A model generated the notes under the pieces. It was given only the letters and a program-made list of their open reading frames with translations. It was not told where the DNA came from and made no database searches. A DNA stretch of 64,000 nucleotides from Larkinella punicea. Its GTDB lineage: Bacteria > Bacteroidota > Bacteroidia > Cytophagales > Spirosomataceae. The stretch spans positions 124,001 to 188,000 of the forward strand of contig NZ_QOWE01000011.1 in NCBI RefSeq assembly GCF_003334855.1. Direction: 5' to 3'. Both the position numbers and the translations under genes were made by a program. Shown one piece after another: positions 17,031-25,587 of the stretch. The stretch's first letter is position 1. Each line of letters starts with the position of its first letter.

Positions 17031-18359
17031 AAAATTGCTGTTGTTGGAACCGGTTACGTTGGACTCGTAACCGGAACCTGCTTTGCCGAAACCGGCAACC
17101 AGGTCACCTGTGTCGACATTGATGAGCGCAAAGTTCAAAAGCTCATCAACGGCATCATCCCCATCTACGAACCGGGTCTGGACGTGTTGTTTAACCGCAA
17201 TACTGCCGAAGGCCGTCTGAAATTCACGACCAGCCTGGCCGAAGGCATCGAAGGTGCCGAGGTTATTTTTCTGGCTTTGCCCACCCCTCCGGGCGAAGAC
17301 GGTTCTGCCGATCTGAAATACATTTTGAAAGTAGCCGGTGATCTGGGACAATTGCTGAAGGAGTATGCCGTTATCGTGGACAAAAGCACGGTGCCGGTGG
17401 GAACCGCCGAAAAAGTACACGATTACATCTCGCTGGGTGCCCAGGTGGAATTCGACGTGGTATCCAACCCCGAATTTCTCCGCGAAGGCGTTGCCATCGA
17501 AGACTTCATGAAACCCGACCGGGTGGTGATCGGCACCAAATCAGAACGCGCAAAAGCCGTGATGAGTAAACTGTATGCGCCCCTGGTTCGTCAGGGCAAT
17601 CCGGTGATTTTCATGGACGAACGTTCGGCCGAAATGACCAAATATGCCGCCAACGCGTTCCTGGCCGTTAAAATCTCGTTTATGAACGAGATTGCCAACC
17701 TCTGCGAAAAAGCAGGTGCTAACGTCGACGACATCCGGAAAGGAATTGGAACCGACAGCCGCATCGGCAAAAGGTTTTTATTTGCCGGGATTGGCTACGG
17801 CGGAAGCTGTTTCCCGAAAGACGTGCAGGCACTGGCGAAAACCGCCCAGGAGTATGCGTATGATTTCCAGATTCTGAAATCAGTGATGGACGTCAATGCG
17901 AAGCAAAAAACCAAACTCCTTCCGATCATCAACCAGCACTTCAACGGCGATCTGAAAGGAAAAACCATTGCCGTATGGGGGCTGGCGTTCAAACCGTATA
18001 CCGACGACATCCGGGAAGCACCGGCGCTGGAAAACATCCAGGCTCTACTGGATGCCGGCGCGAAAGTGACGGCCTACGATCCGGAAGCAATGGACAATGT
18101 GAAAAACGTATTTGGTAACAAAATTACGTACGCCCACACCTCGTATGCCGCGCTGGACGATGCCGATGCCCTGGTGATCATGACCGAGTGGCCGATGTTC
18201 CGGACGCCGGAATTCAACAAAATGAATCTGCTGCTGAAAAACAAAGTCATCTTCGACGGACGGAATCTCTACGAACTGGACCAGATGAACGAATTGGGCT
18301 ATACCTACTACAGCGTTGGTCGGGAGACCATCTCGCAGGCGGTGGAACAAGCGGTTTGA
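17028..18359 (+). CDS. ugd: UDP-glucose 6-dehydrogenase
   Basis: 443 residues, normal length. The NAD-binding GTGYVG (7-12) comes first, then IYEPGL (about 46-51), the STVPVGTA loop, and the catalytic Cys261 in GGSCFPKD. The C-terminal domain has WGLAFKPYTDDIREAPA. It oxidises UDP-glucose twice to UDP-glucuronate, a precursor for acidic exopolysaccharide (and for UDP-xylose or galacturonate if such enzymes exist elsewhere). It sits in the plus-strand arm of the locus and carries the ACTCAACGTTATG motif at its start. Confidence 0.95.
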   Translation: MKIAVVGTGYVGLVTGTCFAETGNQVTCVDIDERKVQKLINGIIPIYEPGLDVLFNRNTAEGRLKFTTSLAEGIEGAEVIFLALPTPPGEDGSADLKYILKVAGDLGQLLKEYAVIVDKSTVPVGTAEKVHDYISLGAQVEFDVVSNPEFLREGVAIEDFMKPDRVVIGTKSERAKAVMSKLYAPLVRQGNPVIFMDERSAEMTKYAANAFLAVKISFMNEIANLCEKAGANVDDIRKGIGTDSRIGKRFLFAGIGYGGSCFPKDVQALAKTAQEYAYDFQILKSVMDVNAKQKTKLLPIINQHFNGDLKGKTIAVWGLAFKPYTDDIREAPALENIQALLDAGAKVTAYDPEAMDNVKNVFGNKITYAHTSYAALDDADALVIMTEWPMFRTPEFNKMNLLLKNKVIFDGRNLYELDQMNELGYTYYSVGRETISQAVEQAV

Positions 18360-18370
18360 TGAATTAGTAC

Positions 18371-18399
18371 CGCCCGCCGGAAACAACATCCAGCGGGCG
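18371..18399 (+). terminator. Hairpin after ugd
   Basis: CGCCCGC (18371-18377) and GCGGGCG (18393-18399) with a 15-nt loop, 11 nt after the ugd stop. There is no T run, so it may only slow transcription or protect the 3' end. Confidence 0.45.
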
Positions 18400-18401
18400 A
18401 C

Positions 18402-18441
18402 TTTACTCAACGTTATGAAACTATTTAAGCGGTTTATATAA
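18402..18441 (+). other. Repeated start motif with an 8-residue reading frame
   Basis: TTTACTCAACGTTATGAAA here is identical to the ugd start region. The ATG (18415) opens MKLFKRFI and then TAA. It lies 50 nt before cmk. It may be a leader peptide, or the copied start region of a lost gene. Confidence 0.35.
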
Positions 18442-18491
18442 AGCGCATTAACGACTGAAAATTCATCAACTAATCTTAATAAGCTAAGCAG

Positions 18492-19265
18492 ATGGTTATC
18501 GAAGGTTTTAAAATGCAAGAGACGGACGACTTGAAAAAACAGCTTTCACTATCAAAAATCATAGTTGCAATTGATGGTTATTCCGGTTGTGGTAAAAGCA
18601 CAACTGCCAAACTGGTAGCTACCCAATTAGGATATACTTATATCGATACAGGAGCGATGTACCGAGCGGTGACACTGTATTTTCTGCGGAACTGTATCGA
18701 TCTTATCGATGAAAAGGCTATCCAGGAAGCATTAGCGTCTCTATCCATTATGTTTCAGTTTAACCCTGAAAAAGGCTGTAATGAGACATACCTGAATGGC
18801 GTTAATGTAGAAGACGAAATCAGAAAGCTTGAGGTTGCAAATGCTGTACCTGAAGTTAGTGCTATTCCGCAGGTTCGTAAGGCAATGGTTACTCAACAAC
18901 AGAAACTTGGTCAGGACCGGGGAGTGGTTATGGATGGTCGCGATATCGGAACGCATGTTTTTCCACAGGCAGAACTGAAAATATTTATGACGGCCGATCC
19001 TGTGATTCGAGCAGAACGTCGACAAACGGAATTGCTGGCTAAAGGTGAGCAGGTTGATTTAAGAGAAATCGCGATGAATCTTGAAAAACGTGATCACATG
19101 GATACAACTCGTCCGGAAAGCCCACTGCATCCGGCGCCGGATGCCCGATTCCTTGATACTTCACGCATGACTATTGAAGGTCAGGTAGAATGGGTAGTTC
19201 AGCAGAGTTATCAAATAATGGTTAGCTTGTCACAGCGGGCAATCTTGACGCCGATAGAGGTCTAA
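18492..19265 (+). CDS. cmk: (d)CMP kinase
   Basis: The call rests on the P-loop DGYSGCGKSTTA (about 34-45), YIDTGAMYRA (about 55-64), the MDGRDIGTHVFP segment and the lid with RAERR, all diagnostic of cytidylate kinase; the insert near residues 85-115 is the CMP-binding domain. It makes CDP from CMP. At 257 residues it is longer than usual because of an N-terminal extension of about 25 residues; ATG 18513 (MQETDD) is an alternative start. Its place inside a polysaccharide locus that encodes a CMP-sugar synthetase suggests that it recycles CMP released by glycosyl transfer (inference). GC is a little lower than in ugd. Confidence 0.92.
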   Translation: MVIEGFKMQETDDLKKQLSLSKIIVAIDGYSGCGKSTTAKLVATQLGYTYIDTGAMYRAVTLYFLRNCIDLIDEKAIQEALASLSIMFQFNPEKGCNETYLNGVNVEDEIRKLEVANAVPEVSAIPQVRKAMVTQQQKLGQDRGVVMDGRDIGTHVFPQAELKIFMTADPVIRAERRQTELLAKGEQVDLREIAMNLEKRDHMDTTRPESPLHPAPDARFLDTSRMTIEGQVEWVVQQSYQIMVSLSQRAILTPIEV

Positions 19266-19316
19266 TATCTCCGGCAAATGATGGTTTTATAACACGTCTA
19301 TTTGATCGAATCTTTT

Positions 19317-20789
19317 ATGCGATTTTGCCTCTGTAGTGCGGTTATATTTCTTCTCAGTTGCACGCTGTATGCACAACGACCTGCGTCATCGGTTCAGGTT
19401 TTTACTGAAGTTGGTGGAATGGTATCGTCTGCCCGTCAGACACCGTTTTGGTTAAGAGCGAATCAATTTGGTAGCGTTCCATTTGTCGCTCCGGCAACAC
19501 TGGCTCGATTAGGTAGCACGGGCACATTCCGGCGTGATAGTGTCGGGAAAGGGTGGGGCGCAGGATACGGGGTGGAGGCAGTGGCCTTCGCTGGGCCTAA
19601 TAGCCGAATTTTATTGCCGGAGGCTTATGCTAAAGTTAGCTATCGTTCTATAGAATTAGTTGTTGGCCGTCGGAAGGAAAAAATGGGGCTGGTCGATACA
19701 ACGCTATCTTCAGGCTCTTATTCGTGGTCTGGTAATGCTTTACCTATTACTAAAATCCAGATTGGGACAAACGGATTTACTCCTTTAAAATTTACCAGGG
19801 GGGTGATTGCTATCAATGCTTTTTTTGCTCATGGATGGTTCCCAACTACAGATTCGATCCGGAATTCATTTTTACATCAGAAAGCACTTTATGGCCGTAT
19901 TGGTAAGCCAAACTGGAAAGTAAAGTTTTATGGTGGTATTCTGCACAATGCACAATGGGGAGGGCATTCGGACTATTTGAGTGACTGGCATGCTATTGAT
20001 GGTAAATTGCCCTCTTCTTTTAAGGATTATCTGCATATCATTTTATCGAAACAGCCTGGGCAGAATGAAGAACTGTCAAATCATGATCTGGTCAATCAAT
20101 TTGGTAACCATTTGGGATCCATTGATCTGGGCATAGAGATATCGCTGGGACGATGGCAGGTAATGGGCTACCACCAGCATCCCTTTGAAGACAAATCAGG
20201 AGTGGCATTTATTAATGTTCCGGACGGGTTGTATGGAATCCGATTCATAACTCAGCCTGTCAAAACAAACGGTTTTCAACTACATCATATCTTGTTTGAG
20301 TATTTGAATACCATGGATCAAAGCGGGGCCACTGTTGAGACAGGAACTCGTTACGATGGGCAGGATGATTATTTTAATAATTACCAGTACCTCGACGGCT
20401 GGGTGAACAATCGACACGTTATTGGCACTCCATTTCTGTCTCGCCGGGCAGATATTTTACCGGAACGACGAAATGATTTTCCAAATAAACGCATCTGGTC
20501 TATTGCTAATAATCGTGTCCAAATGGGACATCTGGGTTTGGCTGGTATGGTAGGGCAGGGAATACAATGGCAAACGCGTTTGTCAATTAGCCAGAATTAT
20601 GGAACGCACCGGTATCCATTTGCAAAATCTGTTTCGCAGTTTTCAGGTGCAGCGTGGTTGACGTGGCCGCTTTCCTGGTTGGGCGGTTCGGAGTTGCGAA
20701 CCGCTATTGCACTGGATCAGGGGCAATTATATAGCAATGCCTTTGGTGGCTGGATCAGTATTCGGAAAGTCTGGAAAGCAGTAAAGTAG
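19317..20789 (+). CDS. Wzi-like capsule assembly outer-membrane protein
   Basis: 490 residues. Signal peptide about 1-20 (ends LYAQ) when started at ATG 19317; the frame also allows TTG 19302. The mature part matches the capsule assembly Wzi family: TPFWLRANQFG, then alternating beta strands of a barrel (LLPEAYAKVSYRSIELVVGRR, in part) and KFTRGVIAINAFFAHGWF. Wzi is a lectin-like barrel that holds capsule on the cell surface. It closes the plus-strand arm of the locus and is convergent with the GH10 gene, leaving only 24 nt between them. Confidence 0.82.
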   Translation: MRFCLCSAVIFLLSCTLYAQRPASSVQVFTEVGGMVSSARQTPFWLRANQFGSVPFVAPATLARLGSTGTFRRDSVGKGWGAGYGVEAVAFAGPNSRILLPEAYAKVSYRSIELVVGRRKEKMGLVDTTLSSGSYSWSGNALPITKIQIGTNGFTPLKFTRGVIAINAFFAHGWFPTTDSIRNSFLHQKALYGRIGKPNWKVKFYGGILHNAQWGGHSDYLSDWHAIDGKLPSSFKDYLHIILSKQPGQNEELSNHDLVNQFGNHLGSIDLGIEISLGRWQVMGYHQHPFEDKSGVAFINVPDGLYGIRFITQPVKTNGFQLHHILFEYLNTMDQSGATVETGTRYDGQDDYFNNYQYLDGWVNNRHVIGTPFLSRRADILPERRNDFPNKRIWSIANNRVQMGHLGLAGMVGQGIQWQTRLSISQNYGTHRYPFAKSVSQFSGAAWLTWPLSWLGGSELRTAIALDQGQLYSNAFGGWISIRKVWKAVK

Positions 20790-20813
20790 TGGTCGAAATA
20801 GATTGATAATTTG

Positions 20814-21857
20814 TTATTTCAAGCCATTGAGAAAACCTTTATAGGCTAATTTCTTTTTATAGTTTTTATCAAACAGCAAGGGAGCTTCCGGGCATTTACA
20901 AGCATCAGATTGATAGCTGTCTTTATCACCGACATTCCAGATTGTAATGCCATATTGTTGAGATTTAGGTACGATCTCTTTATAAATACGGGCAATTGAT
21001 TTATACTTATCTTCCTGTTGTTCCAACATGCTTTTGGTTGGAACAAAATCTTTTGTTTTGTTGCGATTTAGCCGGATATCCAATTCTGAAATATGGACGA
21101 GTAAACCAAGAGAACTCATTTCTGAAATACCAGATCTATATCTACGGTCGGAGTGGTAAATTGATATATGTGACTGTAAACCAATACCATGAATGGGGAT
21201 CTCTCGTCTTTTGCAGTCTACTAATAGAGTTCTGATAGCCGCACTTTTTAATGGGTTATTCTCCTGACCGTAATCATTATAGAACAGTAGAGCGTTGGGA
21301 TCAGCTTCATGAGCATACTGATAACAACGGGCAACATAATCCGGGCCTAAATGTGTTAACCAGATGGATTTACGTAGAGATCCGTCGTCATCAATAACCT
21401 CATTGGCAACATCCCAGGATGTCACTCTTCCCTTGTAATGCTTAACTACTGTTTGAATATAGTTTTTCAGAAGATTTTCCCAGGCAAGAGAATCACCCTC
21501 GAACGTTTCAATCCATTTAGGAATAGCCCTATGCCAAACAAGCGTATGTCCGTGCATACGCTTGTGGTTTTTGAGCGCAAAATTCACAAGTGAATCGCCA
21601 CCTGACCAATCAAATACACCTGGAGCTTTGAAAATACGATTCATTTTCAAAGCGTTTTCCGAAGTAATGCTGTTAAATTCCCGCAGGACGGTGTTACGAT
21701 ATAACGAGTCGGTTTTTAACAGCATAACGTTCACTGATGCTCCAAGCGGAAAGGATGCAGCTTGCTTCAGAGTTAGTTTACTCTGTACCGGACTCTCAGA
21801 ACCTGGTTGTAACTGCCAGATGGTAAGCAGTAAAGATAGTAGGAGAAACCAACGCAT
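20814..21857 (-). CDS. GH10 family endo-xylanase-like hydrolase
   Basis: 347 residues with an N-terminal signal peptide (about 1-19). Family-10 landmarks are all present: GHTLVWH (103-109), the acid/base Glu153 in WDVANEV, the nucleophile Glu258 in HISELD, and a late WNVGDKDS. GH10 enzymes cleave beta-1,4-xylan. As the last gene of the exopolysaccharide operon it is more likely to trim or release the cell's own polymer than to digest plant xylan. No other plant-polymer genes are near. The start at ATG 21857 follows the TagA-like gene after 33 nt. Confidence 0.9.
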   Translation of the reverse strand: MRWFLLLSLLLTIWQLQPGSESPVQSKLTLKQAASFPLGASVNVMLLKTDSLYRNTVLREFNSITSENALKMNRIFKAPGVFDWSGGDSLVNFALKNHKRMHGHTLVWHRAIPKWIETFEGDSLAWENLLKNYIQTVVKHYKGRVTSWDVANEVIDDDGSLRKSIWLTHLGPDYVARCYQYAHEADPNALLFYNDYGQENNPLKSAAIRTLLVDCKRREIPIHGIGLQSHISIYHSDRRYRSGISEMSSLGLLVHISELDIRLNRNKTKDFVPTKSMLEQQEDKYKSIARIYKEIVPKSQQYGITIWNVGDKDSYQSDACKCPEAPLLFDKNYKKKLAYKGFLNGLK

Positions 21858-21890
21858 ATAAGGCAGAACTTGTGATAGGCAGACAGCCTT

Positions 21891-22643
21891 TTAGATAAAT
21901 TGCTGTTGAAGCTTTAAGCCTACAACCCTTTTAAGAAAAACAAAATTGCCAATGATGTAGCGTTTAAAAAGCCGGCGTGGTTCCAATAGGAAACGAAACA
22001 CCCATTCTACACCAATTTGACGTACCCAACCCGGAGCCCGGACCACTTTTTTTCCCCAATAGTCGATGATGGCGCCACCGTTAACAATTACGCAAGGACC
22101 TTCTAGTCTTTCTTTAAGAAAAACCGACAACAACTCTTGCTTTGGCATTCCCATTCCTAAAATAATGACATCGGGTTTTGTTTGTTGAACCAGAGGTAAA
22201 TAATCTTCTATTGAATGAAAGCCATGAGCCGTTAAAACGATGTTGTGTCCTTTGCGCGTCAAAAAATTGGCAGCTTGCTGAAGATAAGGTTCTTCGGTTC
22301 CAATTAATGCCACACGTTTACCAAGTGCCAAAGATAGTAACTGGGGAATCGTATCAGTGCCACACATATTGATGCCAGGTTTGCGATCTATCACTTTATA
22401 GAGCATTTCAATTCCTTTACCATCCCGTAATACCCAATCCGAGTTCATAAGAGCATCGGCAAAATCATTATTTACATGGCAAACGTTAAATGCATGAGCA
22501 TTGATGTAAGAAATAACTACGCAGGTTGGACTAGTAAGCGCACTTTTAAAGACTCGATTGGCTGCTGCTGAGTTCTCAATTAAAGTAACTTTTTCAATAA
22601 GAGATTGAGTAAAAGCGCCATTTACAACAGGCTGAGTTTCCAT
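21891..22643 (-). CDS. WecG/TagA/CpsF family glycosyltransferase
   Basis: 250 residues with the family blocks in order: YINAHAFNVCHVNNDF, DGKGIEMLYK, GTDTIPQLL, VALIGTEEPYL, then ILGMGMPKQELL and the C-terminal RAPGWVRQIGVEWVFRFLLEP. These GT26 enzymes transfer N-acetylmannosamine or a related sugar onto a lipid-linked acceptor, usually as an early or second step of chain assembly. The last ten residues before its stop are basic and aromatic, as in membrane-associated members. It carries a variant of the AACGTTGAGT motif 16 nt before its ATG. Confidence 0.9.
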   Translation of the reverse strand: METQPVVNGAFTQSLIEKVTLIENSAAANRVFKSALTSPTCVVISYINAHAFNVCHVNNDFADALMNSDWVLRDGKGIEMLYKVIDRKPGINMCGTDTIPQLLSLALGKRVALIGTEEPYLQQAANFLTRKGHNIVLTAHGFHSIEDYLPLVQQTKPDVIILGMGMPKQELLSVFLKERLEGPCVIVNGGAIIDYWGKKVVRAPGWVRQIGVEWVFRFLLEPRRLFKRYIIGNFVFLKRVVGLKLQQQFI

Positions 22644-22698
22644 ATAAATATTATGCTTTAACGTTGAGTCGAAGTTTATTGAGTAACGTTAGCAATTA

Positions 22699-23487
22699 TT
22701 ACAAATAATCAGAAAAGTTGCCTTTTTCAAAAACCGTACATTTACCGCCTATGGTGGCGTCAATAATTTTTCTTCCGTTCTGTTTATAATGGTCACGTGC
22801 CAAGGCATAAGAATATTCAGACTTGTCAAGATCTGGTAATTTCCATTTAATTCCTTTTGGGAAATAATTGGGATCAAAATGACTCTCGTCTTTTTCGTAG
22901 TTTCTAACTTCTACTTTGGTGGCTAAGCCCTTTTCTTTGAAACTATGATCCATGCCGATGATAACTACTTCTTTAAAACCCATGAAATAGGCTAATTGAA
23001 GGCAGGCATAGGTTACGGTGCCACCGAAATGCGTTGGCTCAAGAAGATTGTCCTGGAAAAAGGGGTTAAAAGAATAAGCCTCTTTTAAAAAATGCGAATT
23101 AGGGAATTCCTTGTAAAACCGCCAATTGAAGAACGTTTCGCAAGGCATATTTTTAAAATCATCTTTAAATTGCTCAAGCACAAGTTCTTCTACACAAGCT
23201 AAAAAAGTAGGCGTAAATCCGATTTTGTCAAAATATATGTAAAACCGGTTCATACACATGGTATACTTATCTTTCAGTACTGAAAGATCCATGTCCTTAA
23301 TACTAGGGCCATTCGCAATCAGAAAAAGACGTTCGCCTGTATATTTATTTCGACTATTCTGAAGGTAACTCCTATTCTCCTGCCCTTGTGTTGAGTTGTA
23401 CCATGCCTGAGTGAATGGGACTTCCTTCAGACGGCGTTCTACTGCTGGGAGAATTCGTGATGGGGTGAATCTTGAAATATCTATCAT
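22699..23487 (-). CDS. MptE-like/DUF115 protein, putative glycosyltransferase A
   Basis: 262 residues. The key block is LFLIANGPSIKDMD (about 54-67), the nucleotide-binding motif of the DUF115/6-hydroxymethylpterin diphosphokinase MptE-like family. It is followed by FGGTVTYACLQLAYFMGF and IIGMDHSF, and ends with a short EKGNFSDYL tail. Related motility-associated (Maf) proteins transfer nonulosonic acids. A paralogue lies at 24778-25587 with the same layout and the same distance (about 52 residues) from start to GPS motif, so ATG 23487 is the right start. Its first 116 nt overlap the end of the polymerase gene. Confidence 0.78.
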   Translation of the reverse strand: MIDISRFTPSRILPAVERRLKEVPFTQAWYNSTQGQENRSYLQNSRNKYTGERLFLIANGPSIKDMDLSVLKDKYTMCMNRFYIYFDKIGFTPTFLACVEELVLEQFKDDFKNMPCETFFNWRFYKEFPNSHFLKEAYSFNPFFQDNLLEPTHFGGTVTYACLQLAYFMGFKEVVIIGMDHSFKEKGLATKVEVRNYEKDESHFDPNYFPKGIKWKLPDLDKSEYSYALARDHYKQNGRKIIDATIGGKCTVFEKGNFSDYL

Positions 23488-24760
23488 AAGAAGAAAGGTT
23501 TTGATGTTTGTAATACTTTAAAATAAAAGCATAAATATTTATGATAAAAAATAAATAAACTATGTTATGATAGTAGAAGCCGAACATAGTTTCTGTTATG
23601 CCTGCTAAGTTGAAATATAGTATGTTGGCAAGTAAAATATATGAAATATCCCTTTCAGTATTCCAGTTCTTTTTAATGGAATTCACAATGGAAAATTGTA
23701 TTGTAGTAAAAACAATAAGACCAAAATAGCCATAATCAAGTGCAATAGATAAGAACATATTATGAGGGTGCATTAATTCGGCATTTTCATTGTCTCCAAA
23801 AATATATCCCCATTGTTGAGAAAGACCTGCTGCATAATGTCCGAACTCTCCATAACCAAAAATATGATGATCTGGCTTGAATGTTAAAAAGTCGTTGAAT
23901 GCAAGTGCCCAAATAATTGAACGAGCATTTCCAGTTGCTAAATCTTCTGAAGAACGTGATAATGCAGAACCGTACTCTGTTTGGGATAACAATAATAAAG
24001 TTGCGAGAAGCAAAAATGGTCCAACAAAACCAAAGATTGGAATAAGAAATAAAAGCCTTGGTTTTTCTAATTTAGAGAAAATGAATTTAATTGCGAAAAA
24101 AATAATTAGGGAAAAGATTATAGAGCCTCTACTGTCTGTAAGTAGTAAGGAAATTAGAGAAATAATTATTCCAGATAGAAATAATTTTCTACTCTTCTTT
24201 ACTACTCCAAAACCTATTAAACTTAAATTTAGTAATATTCCTAATACTGCACCATAGGAATTAATTCCTGGCGATAAAAAAAATTCTACTCTATCTACTG
24301 ATAGGCCTAAATAAGATAAGATCACAGCCTTCCCAATCTCATAGTCAGAAGATTTTAAACCAATAAAAAATAGAAATAAATTTAAACTAATAAAGATTAA
24401 CAATGGTATGTAGGTGTATTTAATAAAAACATTAATTAGGTTATTTTTTTTTAATGAATTGAATATTGTACTAAAAAAAGCAACAATAAAAGAAAGGAAT
24501 GATAAAATTCTAAATAATCTTAAATCTATTGAAATATCTGATCTTGTTGAGACTATAATGCCTATGACAAGTATTATTGCTAATAGATAAAGGGGATAAA
24601 AATTTTTATTTGTAAGTTGTATTTTGGATTTTTTTGTAAGTAATTCTTGAAAGATTATCGCGAGAAAGAAAAGGATAGGGGAAATTCTAATTGCCGTGTA
24701 ATGAGCAAAATCAGAGAAATTCGTGAAAAGTAGTAGGATTCCAATTATTAACTTAATCAT
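23372..24760 (-). CDS. O-antigen/exopolysaccharide polymerase-like membrane protein
   Basis: 462 residues with about eleven hydrophobic segments and one large loop (about 255-330) that contains GNARSIIWALAFNDF and HPHNMFLSIALDYGYFG, the usual signature of the O-antigen ligase/Wzy superfamily. It would join repeat units at the periplasmic face. Codons are very AT-rich. The last 39 residues lie in the overlap with the next gene and read as hydrophilic, low-complexity sequence (SPSSRTPSEG), unlike a normal end; the natural stop may have been lost by a small indel. Confidence 0.78.
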   Translation of the reverse strand: MIKLIIGILLLFTNFSDFAHYTAIRISPILFFLAIIFQELLTKKSKIQLTNKNFYPLYLLAIILVIGIIVSTRSDISIDLRLFRILSFLSFIVAFFSTIFNSLKKNNLINVFIKYTYIPLLIFISLNLFLFFIGLKSSDYEIGKAVILSYLGLSVDRVEFFLSPGINSYGAVLGILLNLSLIGFGVVKKSRKLFLSGIIISLISLLLTDSRGSIIFSLIIFFAIKFIFSKLEKPRLLFLIPIFGFVGPFLLLATLLLLSQTEYGSALSRSSEDLATGNARSIIWALAFNDFLTFKPDHHIFGYGEFGHYAAGLSQQWGYIFGDNENAELMHPHNMFLSIALDYGYFGLIVFTTIQFSIVNSIKKNWNTERDISYILLANILYFNLAGITETMFGFYYHNIVYLFFIINIYAFILKYYKHQNLSSYDRYFKIHPITNSPSSRTPSEGSPIHSGMVQLNTRAGE

Positions 24761-24777
24761 AGCGTGATTTAATAATT

Positions 24778-25587
24778 TTATTTATTGATAAAAATTTCTA
24801 GCTTCATTCGTTCAAAAACTTCCAATTTTCCTCCTTCTGTACAATTGACTAACTTTCTTCCGAACTGCTTATAGGTTTTATCTGCCAAATCATAATGGTA
24901 TTCTGATCCTAACAAATCTGGCAAGTCCCATTTTACACCATCTGCAAAATATTTTGGATGGAAGTGATTGGGGTCTGTTTCTCCGGCAATTACTGTTTTA
25001 TTAGAAATTCCCTTAGTTTCAAAATGATGGTCACAGCCAATTAGGGCTACTTCAGAAAAACCCATGTGGAATGCCAATTGCATTGCAGTATATGTAACTG
25101 TATGACCCTGGAATAATGACATGCTGCAATCTCTGGCAAATTTTCTCGGAATACCGGAATAATTTACAAAAACAACGTTGCTCCTGTTCTTGATAATATC
25201 GCTCTTATCAGAATTAAGAAATAATTGTATATCCGTTGAATTATAAAATTCTTTGTTTTGTTCAATTACGAAATAATTACTAGCAACTACTGCATTAGGT
25301 CTAAAGGCGGTCTCATCGAACATTAAATTGATCTTATTTAGACCGAAGAAATAAATATCTGTTCCTATAAGAGAGTCAAAATTGACTTTTCTTAAAGAAG
25401 GGCCATTGCAGATTATAATTGCCTTCCTTCCCACATGAGAATCCTTAAGTTTCTCCATCTTCTTTCTGGAAGACCAGGAGGATGGATTCAAATCCCAAAT
25501 TAGTCTATTTTTTATGATCGAAAGAGCATTGAAATATGGATTTACTATTGCTCTTGGTAAACGATCGAATTGTTCTAGTGTCTCCAT
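24778..25587 (-). CDS. MptE-like/DUF115 protein, putative glycosyltransferase B
   Basis: 269 residues, a paralogue of the protein at 22699-23487. The shared blocks are AIIICNGPSLRKVNF (about 55-69), HTVTYTAMQLAFHMGF, ALIGCDHHFETKG, and the C-terminal YKQFGRKLVNCTEGGKLEVFE. Identity looks moderate, so this is an old duplication or two separate acquisitions. It starts one base after the stop of the GT2 gene, so the two are translationally coupled. Both DUF115 genes flank the polymerase. Function as in Maf-type sugar transfer is inferred, not shown. Confidence 0.76.
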   Translation of the reverse strand: METLEQFDRLPRAIVNPYFNALSIIKNRLIWDLNPSSWSSRKKMEKLKDSHVGRKAIIICNGPSLRKVNFDSLIGTDIYFFGLNKINLMFDETAFRPNAVVASNYFVIEQNKEFYNSTDIQLFLNSDKSDIIKNRSNVVFVNYSGIPRKFARDCSMSLFQGHTVTYTAMQLAFHMGFSEVALIGCDHHFETKGISNKTVIAGETDPNHFHPKYFADGVKWDLPDLLGSEYHYDLADKTYKQFGRKLVNCTEGGKLEVFERMKLEIFINK

